From NCBI GenBank assembly GCA_026003935.1, contig BPIE01000001.1, positions 558,001 through 622,000 of the forward strand: a stretch of DNA of 64,000 bases, read 5' to 3'. The DNA comes from Tepidiforma sp. (GTDB lineage Bacteria; Chloroflexota; Dehalococcoidia; Tepidiformales; Tepidiformaceae). A program made the position numbers and the translations under genes. Below are positions 41,806-50,278 of this stretch, one piece after another; the stretch's first letter is position 1, and every line of letters begins with the position of its first letter. The notes under the pieces are model-generated. The model had not been told where the DNA came from, did no database searches, and saw nothing but the letters and a program-made list of their open reading frames with translations.

Positions 41806-42588
41806 ATGGAGCTGCTGGATGCACTCGGTATCGGTGCTGGTGCCATGGTGGCGGCAGTGGGCGGCGGCGGCAAGACGAGCCTCGTGTTTCGGCTGGCGCA
41901 GGAGGCGCGGGAGCGGGGCCTGGGGGCGGTGGTGACGACGACGGTGAAGTTCACGCGGCCGGCGGGCCTGCCGATGCCGCAGGTGGTGTGGGCGAGGGCG
42001 GAGGACGCGGCAGCGGTGTGTGAGCGGGAGCTCTCGCGGTTCGGCGCGATGACGCTGTGTTCGGGGGAGGGCGGCCGGGGCCGGCTGCTGGGGTTCGAGC
42101 CGGAGGTGGCGGACGGGCTGCGGGGAGCAGGGAGGGTGGTGCTGGTGGAAGCGGACGGTTCGGCACACCGGCCGTTCAAGGCGCCGGCTGCGCACGAGCC
42201 GGTCATCCCGGGCGCAGCGACGGAGGTGGTGGTATGCATGGGGGCGCAGGTGCTGGGGAAACCGCTTGACTCCCGGTGGGTGCACCGGCCGGAGCTGGCA
42301 GGGGCGCTCGCCGGGATTGCCGACGGAGACCCGGTGACGCCGAAGGCTGCGGCTGCGGTGCTGCTCCACCCGGAAGGGGGGCGCAAGGGGGTGCCGGAGG
42401 GGGCGCGGTGGCTCGCCCTAGTGAGCCTCCCGGGGCCGGGTCCCGTGCCGGGGGCGGTGCTGGAGCTGGCGGGGCTGCTTGCGGAGGGCGGCTACGAACG
42501 GGCCGTCATTGCGGCTGTCCGCGAGGGAATCGTGTACGAGGTGAGGAGCGATGCCATGGTTTCGGCGCCGTCCGCGGATAACGGATGA
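41806..42588 (+). CDS. yqeC: YqeC-family selenium-cofactor biosynthesis protein
   Basis: The 260-residue P-loop protein has AAVGGGGKTSLVFRLAQEA near residue 12, VVTTTVKFTRP and VLVEADGSAHRPFKAPAAHEPVIP near 115, the core of YqeC. The family co-occurs with selenium-dependent molybdenum hydroxylases. ATG 41806 has no convincing ribosome binding site, only a TAGGAT box 7 nt upstream. Its end overlaps the next gene by 38 nt. Confidence 0.85.
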   Translation: MELLDALGIGAGAMVAAVGGGGKTSLVFRLAQEARERGLGAVVTTTVKFTRPAGLPMPQVVWARAEDAAAVCERELSRFGAMTLCSGEGGRGRLLGFEPEVADGLRGAGRVVLVEADGSAHRPFKAPAAHEPVIPGAATEVVVCMGAQVLGKPLDSRWVHRPELAGALAGIADGDPVTPKAAAAVLLHPEGGRKGVPEGARWLALVSLPGPGPVPGAVLELAGLLAEGGYERAVIAAVREGIVYEVRSDAMVSAPSADNG

Positions 42589-42931
42589 GATTTACGGCAA
42601 TCTGATGACATCGTTCGGGCGCGTGGTGGACCGCGACCCGATGGTGAAGCTGCCTGCTGCGGCGCTGGCGGAGCGCGTGGCCGGTGAGTTTGCGGAGGCG
42701 GTGGAGGCGCTGGATGCGGGGATGTACCGGGGCGCGACGCTGTATCACCTTCGGCTGCTGGCGGGGGCGTGGATTATGGCGCGGGAGGGGGCTGTCCCGC
42801 GGGCGACGGCGGAGGTGTTCGAGGAGGCGCTGGCGTGGCGGTTCGAGCCGGTGCGCAAGGGGAGCCGGGCGCTGGCGCAGCGGGTCTCGGCGCTGGCGAA
42901 CGGTGAGTTCGAGCGGGACACCCAGGTGTGA
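42551..42931 (+). CDS. Helical protein of unknown function
   Basis: The 126-residue protein, starting MPWFRRRPRITDEIYG, is rich in alanine and arginine and likely all helical, with LTLYHLRLLAGAWIMAR-like central helices. No motif is recognised. It overlaps yqeC by 38 nt, with AGGAG only 2 nt from the ATG; a start at ATG 42605 would avoid most of the overlap. Confidence 0.6.
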   Translation: MPWFRRRPRITDEIYGNLMTSFGRVVDRDPMVKLPAAALAERVAGEFAEAVEALDAGMYRGATLYHLRLLAGAWIMAREGAVPRATAEVFEEALAWRFEPVRKGSRALAQRVSALANGEFERDTQV

Positions 42932-43000
42932 ACTGGCGATGAAACGGGAACGCAATCGCCGGGAAACGGCGCGGAAACGCCGGGCTGCGATGCTCTGCGC

Positions 43001-43753
43001 ATGACCGTGGTACGTGCTATCAGGGTGACGATGCCGGACCGGCCGGGCGCGCTCTCGGCGGTCACGACGGCGCTCGCTGCGCACCGGGTCGACATCGTGC
43101 GCCTCGACGTGGTTTCCCACGAGGGGGACGCGGTCGTCGACGATTTGCTGCTCGAAGCGGCGAGCGCGGAGGACATCGGGGCCGCTATCGGGGCGTTCTG
43201 GCCGGATGTGCAGGTGCGGACGTTCGATGCGCCGCTGGGTGACCCGGCGCTCGAGATGGCGGCTGCAATCGGCGCGGTGACGGGTGCGCCGACGCAGGTG
43301 GAGGCGCGGGTGGAGCTGGCGCGGGCGGCGGCGCGGGTGGGGAGGGCGGAGCTGGGGGCGGTGGTGCGGTGCATCGATACGGGCGGGTTCGTACCGGCTG
43401 CAGGGATGCCCGCGACGGCAGTGGTGGGGCCGCGGGAGGCCTTTGCGGGGCGATGGGTCGTCGCGCAGCAGCGGGCGGCGGCGTTCCCGGCGCGTGAGGG
43501 GTGGGCGCCGCCGGGGTTCGCAGCAGAGGCAGGGGCTTCGTGGGTGGCGATGGCGCCGCTGGGGGCCGCGGAGGTCCTGATGGTGGTGCGGCGGGCGAAC
43601 GTTCCGTTCGCACGGGGAGAGCTGGCGCGGCTGGATGCGCTGGCGCGGGCAGTGCGGCCGGTCGTGGAGCGCGGTGTGCCGGCGCGGCCGTCGCCGGTGC
43701 CGGAGTCGCTGGCAACGCTGCCGGCGCGCTCCATTACGCTGGGGGCTGCGTAG
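43001..43753 (+). CDS. ACT-domain protein with GAF-like region
   Basis: The 250-residue protein has an N-terminal ACT domain (RVTMPDRPGALSAVTTALAAHRV, about 1-75), a small ligand-binding fold, followed by about 150 residues with a GAF-like alternation (GELGAVVRCID...WVAMAPLGAAEVLMVVRR). Possibly an amino-acid sensor; no catalytic or DNA-binding part. ATG 43001 lies 6 nt after GATGCT with TG upstream; no Shine-Dalgarno sequence. Its TAG is 3 nt from the convergent peptidase stop. Confidence 0.72.
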   Translation: MTVVRAIRVTMPDRPGALSAVTTALAAHRVDIVRLDVVSHEGDAVVDDLLLEAASAEDIGAAIGAFWPDVQVRTFDAPLGDPALEMAAAIGAVTGAPTQVEARVELARAAARVGRAELGAVVRCIDTGGFVPAAGMPATAVVGPREAFAGRWVVAQQRAAAFPAREGWAPPGFAAEAGASWVAMAPLGAAEVLMVVRRANVPFARGELARLDALARAVRPVVERGVPARPSPVPESLATLPARSITLGAA

Positions 43754-43756
43754 GGG

Positions 43757-44848
43757 TCAGGGTATCCCGGCGCGGCAGGCGGCTTCGACGACGCGGGCGC
43801 AATCGAGCATCTCGGGGATGACGAGGTACTCGTCTTTGGTGTGCTGGTTGTAGCCGCCGCGGCCGATGACGATGGCGGCGATGCCGCGGCCGCGGAAGAT
43901 GTTGCCATCGGTGCCGCCGCCGACCGGGTGGGGGTTGGGCTCGAACCCGAGGGAGCGGAGGACGGGGTAGAGGAGGTCGACGGCGGGGTCGCCGGGTTCG
44001 AGCCGGTAGCCGGGGTAAGCGAGGCGGAGCTCGGCTTCGATCCGGGCGCCGGGGTGACGGGCCTGGACGGCCTCCAGGTGGCGGCGAACGCCGCGGGCGA
44101 GCGTCTCGGCTTTCTCTTCGACCATGGAGCGGAATTCGGCCTGGACGAGGCAGTAGTCGGGGACCGCGTTGCGGACGAGGCCGCCGCGAATGATGCCGAC
44201 GTTGCCGGTGGTTTCGGAGTCGAGGCGGCCCTGGGGAAGGCCGGCGACAACTTCGGCGGCGATGCTGATTGCGGGGATGCCCTTCTCGGGTTCGAGGCCG
44301 GCATGGGCTGCGCGGCCGTGGACTTCGATGTCGCACGTGTAGTGGAAGGGTGCCTGGCCCTGGATGCTGGAGGGGGGACCGCCGCTATCGATGACGATTG
44401 CGACGCGGGCGGAGATGCGGGAGTAGTCCATGTTGGCGGCGCCAACGAGCCCAATCTCTTCGCCGCGGCTGATGGCGACTTCGACGGGGCGGTGGGGGCG
44501 GCCGTCTTCGATGAGGGACTGGAGGGCTTCGAGGATGACGGCACAGCCAGCCTTGTTATCGGCGCCGAGGATGGTGGTGCCGTCGCTGCGGATGATGTCG
44601 GGGCCGTCCCAGCGAGGCTTGATGCCGCGGCCCGGTTCAACGGTGTCCATGTGCGCGGAGAGGAGGAGCGGCTCGCCGGTGCCTTCGAGGCGGGCGAGGA
44701 CGTTGCCGGCGGGGTCCTGTGCGGCCTGGAGCCCGAGGGCGCGGAGGCGCCGTTCGAGCTCAGCGGCGATGGTGTCTTCGTCGCCGGAGGGGGAATCGAT
44801 GGCGACGAGGTCGAGAAAGGACTGGACGATGCGTTCGCGGGTGATCAC
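43757..44848 (-). CDS. M20-family metallopeptidase
   Basis: The 363-residue enzyme resembles peptidase T and M20A/M20F members. SAHMDTVEPG near 65 gives the first metal histidine and catalytic aspartate, LGADNKAG near 94 the bridging aspartate, ISRGEEIGLVGA near 126 the catalytic and metal glutamates, and VIDSGG near 152 a metal aspartate. Tri- or dipeptide cleavage is likely; deacetylase activity cannot be excluded. The start is GTG 44848 with GGAG about 8 nt upstream. Confidence 0.9.
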   Translation of the reverse strand: MITRERIVQSFLDLVAIDSPSGDEDTIAAELERRLRALGLQAAQDPAGNVLARLEGTGEPLLLSAHMDTVEPGRGIKPRWDGPDIIRSDGTTILGADNKAGCAVILEALQSLIEDGRPHRPVEVAISRGEEIGLVGAANMDYSRISARVAIVIDSGGPPSSIQGQAPFHYTCDIEVHGRAAHAGLEPEKGIPAISIAAEVVAGLPQGRLDSETTGNVGIIRGGLVRNAVPDYCLVQAEFRSMVEEKAETLARGVRRHLEAVQARHPGARIEAELRLAYPGYRLEPGDPAVDLLYPVLRSLGFEPNPHPVGGGTDGNIFRGRGIAAIVIGRGGYNQHTKDEYLVIPEMLDCARVVEAACRAGIP

Positions 44849-44955
44849 GGGCGGTCTCCGGGGGAAGCCTGGCTGAGATGGTAGGGAACGGGCGTGAAAG
44901 AGACATTTCCCGCGCCGTTAATGAACGTTTCACGAGCGGGTGGCACGGTAGAAGC

Positions 44956-45693
44956 ATGGACACGACATCAACGGACCGGGAGCTTCGGCTCGAAGTCGCG
45001 CACAATGTGCGCCATCTGGGGGGCTACCGCACGCGGGGCGGTGGGCTGACGGCGGACACGACGATTCGCTCGGCGAGCCTGCATCGGCTGACGGAACGCG
45101 GCTTGGAGCAGCTTCGGGAGCGGGAGGTGCTCACGATCGTCGACTTTCGGTCGGACGTGGAGCGGGAGCGGGATGCGACGCCGGACACGCGGCGGTTTGG
45201 GATCCGGGTGGTGCACGCGCCGGTGTTTCAGCACGATGCTTCGCCGGCGGGGCTGGCGGGAGAGTTCCCGGGGTTCGCGGCGGTGTACGCGATGTTCCTC
45301 GAGACGGGCGCGTCGGCGTACCGGACGCTGTTCGAGACGCTGGCGGAGGCGGAGGGTCGGGTGCTGTTCCACTGCGCCGCCGGGAAAGACCGGACGGGTG
45401 TGGCGGCGGCGCTGCTGCTGGACCTGGCGGGAGTGGACGATGAGACGATCATCGCGGATTACGTGGCAACGGAGCGGTTGCTGGCGCCGCTTAGGGGGCA
45501 GTGGCTTCCGCAGATGCGGGAGCGGGGCTTCGACGAGCGGAAGGCGGAGGCGCTGCTGGCGGCTCCGCGCGAGGACATGGAAGCGACGCTTGAGCGTCTC
45601 CGCGAGCGGTTCGGGGGCGCCGAGGGGTATGCGCGGGAGATTGGGGTGAGCGACGACGCGATTTCGGCGGTCCGGGCGCGGCTTACGGCGTAG
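44956..45693 (+). CDS. Tyrosine/serine protein phosphatase (DUF442/Y_phosphatase3 type)
   Basis: The 245-residue protein has the signature HCAAGKDRTG with nucleophile C140 and R146, general-acid region near DFRSDVERERD, and the N-terminal NVRHLGGYRT, as in LipA/Mycobacterium PtpB-like enzymes (phosphatase of tyrosine, or phosphoinositide). ATG 44956 (MDTTSTDRE) is chosen over the frame to 44878. Its 3' end overlaps the convergent PAS gene by 11 nt. Confidence 0.9.
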   Translation: MDTTSTDRELRLEVAHNVRHLGGYRTRGGGLTADTTIRSASLHRLTERGLEQLREREVLTIVDFRSDVERERDATPDTRRFGIRVVHAPVFQHDASPAGLAGEFPGFAAVYAMFLETGASAYRTLFETLAEAEGRVLFHCAAGKDRTGVAAALLLDLAGVDDETIIADYVATERLLAPLRGQWLPQMRERGFDERKAEALLAAPREDMEATLERLRERFGGAEGYAREIGVSDDAISAVRARLTA

Positions 45694-46135
45694 ATGATTC
45701 GCCACGGAGCCGCTGAAGCTCGGCTTCGAGGTCGCGCAGGCGGCGGCGCTGCTGGCGGTCGCGTTCGAAGCGCTCGGTAATGTCGCGGCAGTGGGCGAGG
45801 GCGCCGATGACGGTCCCGGCGGCGTCTTTGACGATGGCGAAGGTCATTTCGATGTAGAACTCCTCGCCGTCGGCACGGCGGGCGCGGGTGGGGAGCGCCT
45901 GGCCGCGGTATTTGGTGTCGCCAGCTGCGAGGGCGCGGTCGTAGCCTTTCCAGTGGGCATCCTGGAACTGGTCGGGGATGATGATGTTGAGGTCGCGGCC
46001 GACGGCGTCATCGGCGGAGATGCCGAACATGGCGGCGGCAGCGGCGTTCCAGACCCGGATCACGCCGTCGGTATCGGCGAAGATGACGGCGTCGGGGGCC
46101 TGGTGGAGCAGGATGACAGCGAACGGTTCGTCCAT
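45683..46135 (-). CDS. PAS-domain sensor, no output domain
   Basis: The 150-residue protein has one PAS domain (about 8-115: QAPDAVIFADTDGVIRVWN, FGISADDAVGRDL, then the PAC-like GTVIGALAHCRDITERF) and a C-terminal coiled-coil helix. No kinase, cyclase or DNA-binding domain is attached, so it may act as a small partner. ATG 46135 has GGAGG 5 nt upstream; the open frame to 46192 is rejected. Confidence 0.85.
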   Translation of the reverse strand: MDEPFAVILLHQAPDAVIFADTDGVIRVWNAAAAAMFGISADDAVGRDLNIIIPDQFQDAHWKGYDRALAAGDTKYRGQALPTRARRADGEEFYIEMTFAIVKDAAGTVIGALAHCRDITERFERDRQQRRRLRDLEAELQRLRGESSTP

Positions 46136-46216
46136 TGGGCCTCCCGCCCGGGTTGTGGAGCGGACGGTACTCGCGGCGGGCCAGGTTTTCAATGGACTTC
46201 CGCGCGAATCGGGGCA

Positions 46217-46260
46217 ATAGCCGGCGGCGCCGGTCCCCTGGGCGGGACCGGCGCCGCTGG
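46217..46260. terminator. Strong 19-bp hairpin after the SDR gene
   Basis: Inverted repeat AGCCGGCGGCGCCGGTCCC with its complement, one G-T pair and a 6-nt loop. It lies between the SDR stop and the PAS start, both on minus. No T tract, so termination would be by structure or Rho. Confidence 0.55.
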
Positions 46261-46294
46261 CTGTCCTGGTGAGGAGTCGGCCGGGTAAAGGGGT

Positions 46295-47230
46295 TCAGTT
46301 TTGCCCGGCAGCGGCCTTTTTGGCGGCGTAGTGTTCCTCGCGCGTTTCGCGGAAGGACCACGGAACGTAGGCATCGGAGAGGTCGGTGATTTTGCTCCAG
46401 TTCTCGGCGAACCAGTCGGCGTCCTTGAACTCGTGGGGGTCGTAGCTGATGCCCTTATTGGCGACGATGGCGATGCGGCTGTAGCGGCCGCCGGAGGCTG
46501 CGATGCAGATGCCGCTTTCTTCGCACTGGGGCGAGCAGAGGTAGGTGACGGCGGGTGCGACGTGTTCGGGGGCCATGACGACGGCGCGTTCGGGGTCGTT
46601 GGGGTCGCGGCCCATGAGGTTGGCGGTCATGCGGGTCTGGGCGGCGGGGGCGATGAGGTTGACGTTGATGTTGTACTTTTCGCCTTCGAGCTTGAGGACG
46701 TTCATGAGGCCGTACATGCCGGCCTTGGCGGCGCCGTAGTTGGCCTGGCCGAAGTTGCCGATGAGGCCGGAGGTACTGGTGGCCATGACGAAGCGGCCGT
46801 AGGCCTGCTGACGGAAGATGGGCCAGGCGTGGTGGGCGAGGTTGTAGCACTGTTTGAGGTGGACGCGGATGACGCTGTCCCAGTCCTGCTCGCTCATGTT
46901 GTGGATGGTGACGTCGCGGAGGATGCCGGCGTTGGCGACGACAGCGTCGAGGCGGCCCCAGGTATCGACGGCGAGCTTGATCATCTTGTAGCAGTCTTCG
47001 TAGCTGCCGACGTCGCCGCCGTCGGCGATAGCTTCGCCGCCGAGGGCTTTGATTTCGTTGACGACCTGCTGGGCGGGGGTATCGTCGTGGCCTTCGCCGG
47101 AGACGGAGCCGCCGAAGTCGTTGACGACGACTTTGGCGCCGTGTTTCGCGAGGTCGAGGGCGTAGGCGCGGCCGAGGCCGCGGCCGGCGCCGGTGACCAG
47201 GACGACCTGGCCATCGAGACGAACTGCCAT
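46295..47230 (-). CDS. SDR-family dehydrogenase (multifunctional-enzyme-2-like)
   Basis: The 311-residue enzyme has TGAGRGLGRAYAL near residue 14 for NAD, NAGILRD near 98, and the Ser-Tyr-Lys triad in TSTSG and YGAAKAG near 160-165. The insert VNDFGGSVSGEGHDD after beta 2 is typical of peroxisomal (3R)-hydroxyacyl-CoA dehydrogenases and bacterial steroid-type SDRs. A role in acyl-CoA oxidation is plausible. GGAGG is 7 nt before ATG 47230; TAGGAT at 47265-47270 may be its -10. Confidence 0.88.
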   Translation of the reverse strand: MAVRLDGQVVLVTGAGRGLGRAYALDLAKHGAKVVVNDFGGSVSGEGHDDTPAQQVVNEIKALGGEAIADGGDVGSYEDCYKMIKLAVDTWGRLDAVVANAGILRDVTIHNMSEQDWDSVIRVHLKQCYNLAHHAWPIFRQQAYGRFVMATSTSGLIGNFGQANYGAAKAGMYGLMNVLKLEGEKYNINVNLIAPAAQTRMTANLMGRDPNDPERAVVMAPEHVAPAVTYLCSPQCEESGICIAASGGRYSRIAIVANKGISYDPHEFKDADWFAENWSKITDLSDAYVPWSFRETREEHYAAKKAAAGQN

Positions 47231-47304
47231 GGATGTTCCTCCGAGGAAGCGGATATGCGAGGGAATCCTACGCCATTGGCGGCGTGTGGGCTTCGCCGGA
47301 GGGG

Positions 47305-48390
47305 CTATTTTGCTGCGGCGGCGATGGTGGCGCCGGATTCGATGCCGACGCCGGCAAGGAGGGCGTGGATGCGGCGGGCGTTCTCGATGATGCGGGGTGC
47401 TTCCTGGTTGACGGCCTGTTTGCCGTCGCAGAGGGCCTCGGCGGGGTTGGAGTGGATGTCGAATTCGATGCCCTGGGCGCCTGCTGCGACGAAGCCGTAG
47501 GTGACGCGTTCGACGAGCTTGCGGTCGCCGGAGCTATGGGAGGGGTCTGCGATGAGGGGGAGGTGGGACTTCATGCGGACGAGGGGGATCATGCCGATAT
47601 CGGCAGCGAACCGGGTCTCGGTTTCGAAGCTCTTGATGCCCCGGTAGCAGAGGATGACGTTGCGGTTGCCTTCGGAGACGCTGCGGCGTTCGCGGTCGAT
47701 GCCGGACATGATGTAGGCGGCGGCGCAGAGCCATTCGTTCATGTCGTTGCCGAAGCCGTGCTTGAGCACGACGGGCTTATCGATTCGCGAGAGCTCTTCG
47801 AGGAGGGGGGAGTACTGGGCGCTGCGTGCGCCGATCTGGATGACGTCGATGCCGTAGTCGAGGAAGAGGTCGAGGTGGCGGAGGTCGATGAGCTCAGAGA
47901 CGACGGGGAGGCCGGTCTCGGCCTTCATGGCGGCGGCGATTTCGAGGCCTCTTTTGATTTCGAGGCCGCGGTAGTCGTAGGGGCTGGTCCGGGATTTATC
48001 GACGAAGGCGCGGAGGACATCGACGCCGGCTGCCTTCGCGATGCGTGCGGACTCGAGGGCCTGCTGTTCGGATTCGATGGCGCAGGGGCCGCCGAAGAAG
48101 GTGAGGTGGGGACCGCCGACGGGGACGCGGCCGTCGACCCAGACGATGGTGTCTTCGTGGTGGAAGTTGCGGGAGGCGTCCTTGTACTTCTCGGTGATGC
48201 GGATGACGCGGTCGACGCCGGGGAGCTCGAGGATGCGGCCTTCGTCGACGATGGAGGCAACGCCTTTGACGCCGATGACGGTGGTGCTCGAGACGATGGT
48301 TTCGCAGCGGAGCCCGTAGTCCTGGGTGATGCGGTTGATGACGCGTTCGACCTGTTCGATGGTGGCGCCTTCGGCCATGTGGATGATCAT
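47305..48390 (-). CDS. aroF: DAHP synthase-like, class I-beta with N-terminal ACT-like domain (divergent)
   Basis: The 361-residue protein has a ferredoxin/ACT-like regulatory domain (1-70) and a TIM barrel. C103 (GGPCAIES), K132 and R134 (DKSRTSP), K210 (LKHG), R250 (YRGIKSF), H285 (DPSH) and D322 are retained. Differences from usual class I-beta: the metal glutamate is D311 (EFDIH), LKRG is LKHG, QIGARNMQN is QIGARSAQY, and about ten residues (SGIDRERRSV) are inserted near 230. It may be a DAHP synthase variant or a related condensing enzyme with another sugar. A long inverted repeat lies at its start. Confidence 0.8.
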   Translation of the reverse strand: MIIHMAEGATIEQVERVINRITQDYGLRCETIVSSTTVIGVKGVASIVDEGRILELPGVDRVIRITEKYKDASRNFHHEDTIVWVDGRVPVGGPHLTFFGGPCAIESEQQALESARIAKAAGVDVLRAFVDKSRTSPYDYRGLEIKRGLEIAAAMKAETGLPVVSELIDLRHLDLFLDYGIDVIQIGARSAQYSPLLEELSRIDKPVVLKHGFGNDMNEWLCAAAYIMSGIDRERRSVSEGNRNVILCYRGIKSFETETRFAADIGMIPLVRMKSHLPLIADPSHSSGDRKLVERVTYGFVAAGAQGIEFDIHSNPAEALCDGKQAVNQEAPRIIENARRIHALLAGVGIESGATIAAAAK

Positions 48391-48395
48391 GCAGA

Positions 48396-48438
48396 AGTCC
48401 CGGGAGACGTTATGTTGGCGGGATTATCTCCCGGGACT
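48396..48438 (-). promoter_or_regulatory. Inverted repeat in the leader of the DAHP synthase-like gene
   Basis: A perfect 12-bp inverted repeat (AGTCCCGGGAGA and complement), 19-nt spacer, extensible to 14 bp with one G-T pair. Its 3' arm ends 5 nt before the ATG, so it would hide any ribosome binding site. A GATAAT lies at the edge of the spacer. Confidence 0.6.
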
Positions 48439-48468
48439 CCGATACGGGCGATGGAGCGGCCCGGCGGC

Positions 48469-49311
48469 CTAGAACAGGACCTGCGAGAGGCGGCGCTGGT
48501 ATTCGCGGGTGGTGGGTGAATCGAGGCCGAGGATATCGAAGACGGCGAGCATGGCCTTGCGGGCGGCGCCATCGGCGAAGGTGCGGTCGAGGCGCACGGA
48601 TTCGAGGAGCTCGTCGAGGGCTTCCTGGTAGCGCTCCTGGGCGGCGAGCATGACGCCCCAGCGGTAGCGGGCGCGGGGGTCGCGGGGGTTGCGACGGGCT
48701 TCGCCTTCGAGGTCTTCGCCGGCGTGCTTTTGCCGGAACTCTTCGAGGAAGATGCGGTGCTTGAGGGCCTTGGCGCGGCGGTCGGCTGGGGCGCGGTCGA
48801 GCAGTTTCTGGGCTTCGGCCTTCTCACCGCGGGCAAGGAGGATGGATGCGAGGCCGACGATGGCGTTCGGGTCGTTGGGCGACTTTTCGAGGATGGCGCG
48901 GTACTCGCGTTCTGCGCCGACGACGTCGCCTCTGCGGAGGAGGTCATCGGCGGCGGCTGCACCGCCGTCGGCGGCGCCGATTACTTTCTGGAAGAAGGCC
49001 CGCACCTGGGGCTCGGGGTAGGCGCCGGTGAACTCGGCGATGACCCGGCCGTCTTTGAAGGCTTTGACGGCGGGGATGCCCTGGATGCGGAACTGCATCG
49101 CGGTGCGGGGATTTTGGTCGGTGTTGAGTTTTGCGAGGACGACTTTGCCGTCATTTTCGGCGGCGACCTTCTCGATGATGGGGCCGAGCATGCGGCAGGG
49201 GCCGCACCACGGGGCCCAGAAATCCACGACGACGGGGATGGTTTTCGAGCGTTCGAGGACTTCGGTTGCGAAGGTGGCGTCGGTTACGTCGATAGCCACA
49301 GCAGCAGGCAT
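48469..49311 (-). CDS. Thioredoxin-TPR protein (CnoX/YbbN-like)
   Basis: The 280-residue protein has an N-terminal thioredoxin domain with FWAPWCGPCRML (C36/C39) and IQGIPAVKAFKDG (cis-proline), then about 150 residues of TPR-like helices (VVGAEREYRAILEKSPNDPNA in outline). This is the CnoX architecture, a chaperone-redox protein; here the CxxC is complete, so it should be redox active. ATG 49311 with GGAG about 10 nt upstream; the open frame to 49509 overlaps RNase P RNA and is rejected. Confidence 0.9.
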   Translation of the reverse strand: MPAAVAIDVTDATFATEVLERSKTIPVVVDFWAPWCGPCRMLGPIIEKVAAENDGKVVLAKLNTDQNPRTAMQFRIQGIPAVKAFKDGRVIAEFTGAYPEPQVRAFFQKVIGAADGGAAAADDLLRRGDVVGAEREYRAILEKSPNDPNAIVGLASILLARGEKAEAQKLLDRAPADRRAKALKHRIFLEEFRQKHAGEDLEGEARRNPRDPRARYRWGVMLAAQERYQEALDELLESVRLDRTFADGAARKAMLAVFDILGLDSPTTREYQRRLSQVLF

Positions 49312-49414
49312 GGGGAAGTGCTCCGGGGAAGAGGGATTGTGTGATTCGATCGTAGCGAATTGCGGGGGAGTTTCGGAACCGCCGGTACGGCCCGGAGGAG
49401 GGGGCCGGTTGGGC

Positions 49415-49784
49415 GTCCAGCAGGCCTGTAAGCCGGATTCTGTACCCCGCGGAGCGGGGCGGCAGCCATCTCTCTGGGCGCGCCATCGCTGACGCGCTCT
49501 AGCGGCCAACCCGGGAGTGGTGGCGGGCCGGGCGCCCTCCTCCCCTATTCGGCCTTGCTCCGGGTGGGGTTTGCACGGCCGCCGCGTTACCGCGGCGCCG
49601 GTGCGCTCTTACCGCACCATTTCACCCTTACCGTCCGCCCGGTGCCGCGGGCGGGCGGCGGTATGTTTCTGTTGCACTTTCCGTCGGCTCGCGCCGCCCA
49701 GGTGTTACCTGGCACCCTGCCCGGTGGAGTCCGGACTTTCCTCCCCCCGCACGGGGCGGGGAGCGGCTGCCCGGCCTGCTGGAC
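49415..49784 (-). ncRNA. rnpB: RNase P RNA (class A)
   Basis: About 370 nt on the minus strand. A 12-bp P1 stem joins GTCCAGCAGGCC at the 5' end with its complement at the 3' end. The conserved core GAGGAAAGTCCGGACTCC, the CAGGGTGCCAGGTAA region and the 3' ACAGAATCCGGCTTA are present. It matures the 5' end of tRNAs. It sits between the thioredoxin gene and the divergent thioesterase, and starts 6 nt after its own -10. Confidence 0.95.
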
Positions 49785-49790
49785 AGTTCT

Positions 49791-49820
49791 ATTGTCGAGC
49801 GTGCGACGGTCGGCTGTCGA
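49791..49820 (-). promoter_or_regulatory. Promoter of rnpB
   Basis: TCGACA (5 of 6) at 49815-49820 and GACAAT (4 of 6) at 49791-49796, spacer 18 nt; the RNA 5' end follows 6 nt later. Confidence 0.65.
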
Positions 49821-49861
49821 CGGGCGGGGATTGGGTATGATGCGGCGGCAGTTCTGGGGGG

Positions 49862-50278
49862 GTGTGCTCAATGGGCATCGAGGCGATGCGGGTTGGCGCA
49901 GTGGCGCGCGGCTCGGTGCGGTGCGCGCCGGAACATTTCGCGAGCGCCATCGTGGCGGGGACGCCGGAGGTATTTTCGACGCCGGCGCTGGGGGCACTGG
50001 TGGAGAAGACGGCGGCGGAGTGGATGGCGGAGCATTTGGATGCGGGGCAGATGACGGTGGGGAGCGAGATTGTGATTCATCACACTGCGGCGACGCCGGA
50101 GGGGATGGAGGTGACGGCGGAGGTTCGGCTGGTGGCGGTCGACGGGCGCCGGTTCGATTTTGAGTGGACGGCGCACGATGGGGTGGAGCAGGTCGGGCAC
50201 GGGACGCATCAGCGTTTCGTGGTCGACCGTGCGCGTTTCGAGGGGCGGCTGGCGGGAAAGCGGGAGGGGCAACGCTGA
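49862..50278 (+). CDS. Hotdog thioesterase, fluoroacetyl-CoA-thioesterase-like
   Basis: The 138-residue (or 135-residue) protein shows EVFSTPALGALVEKTAAEWM near 36, giving the Thr and Glu, and IVIHHTAATPEGM near 68, giving the His, of the FlK-like triad. Such enzymes act on acyl-CoAs; fluoroacetyl specificity is not implied. GTG 49862 is the extreme start; ATG 49871 is an alternative. TATGAT at 49836-49841 is a likely -10. Its TGA overlaps the next ATG (TGATG). Confidence 0.86.
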   Translation: MCSMGIEAMRVGAVARGSVRCAPEHFASAIVAGTPEVFSTPALGALVEKTAAEWMAEHLDAGQMTVGSEIVIHHTAATPEGMEVTAEVRLVAVDGRRFDFEWTAHDGVEQVGHGTHQRFVVDRARFEGRLAGKREGQR

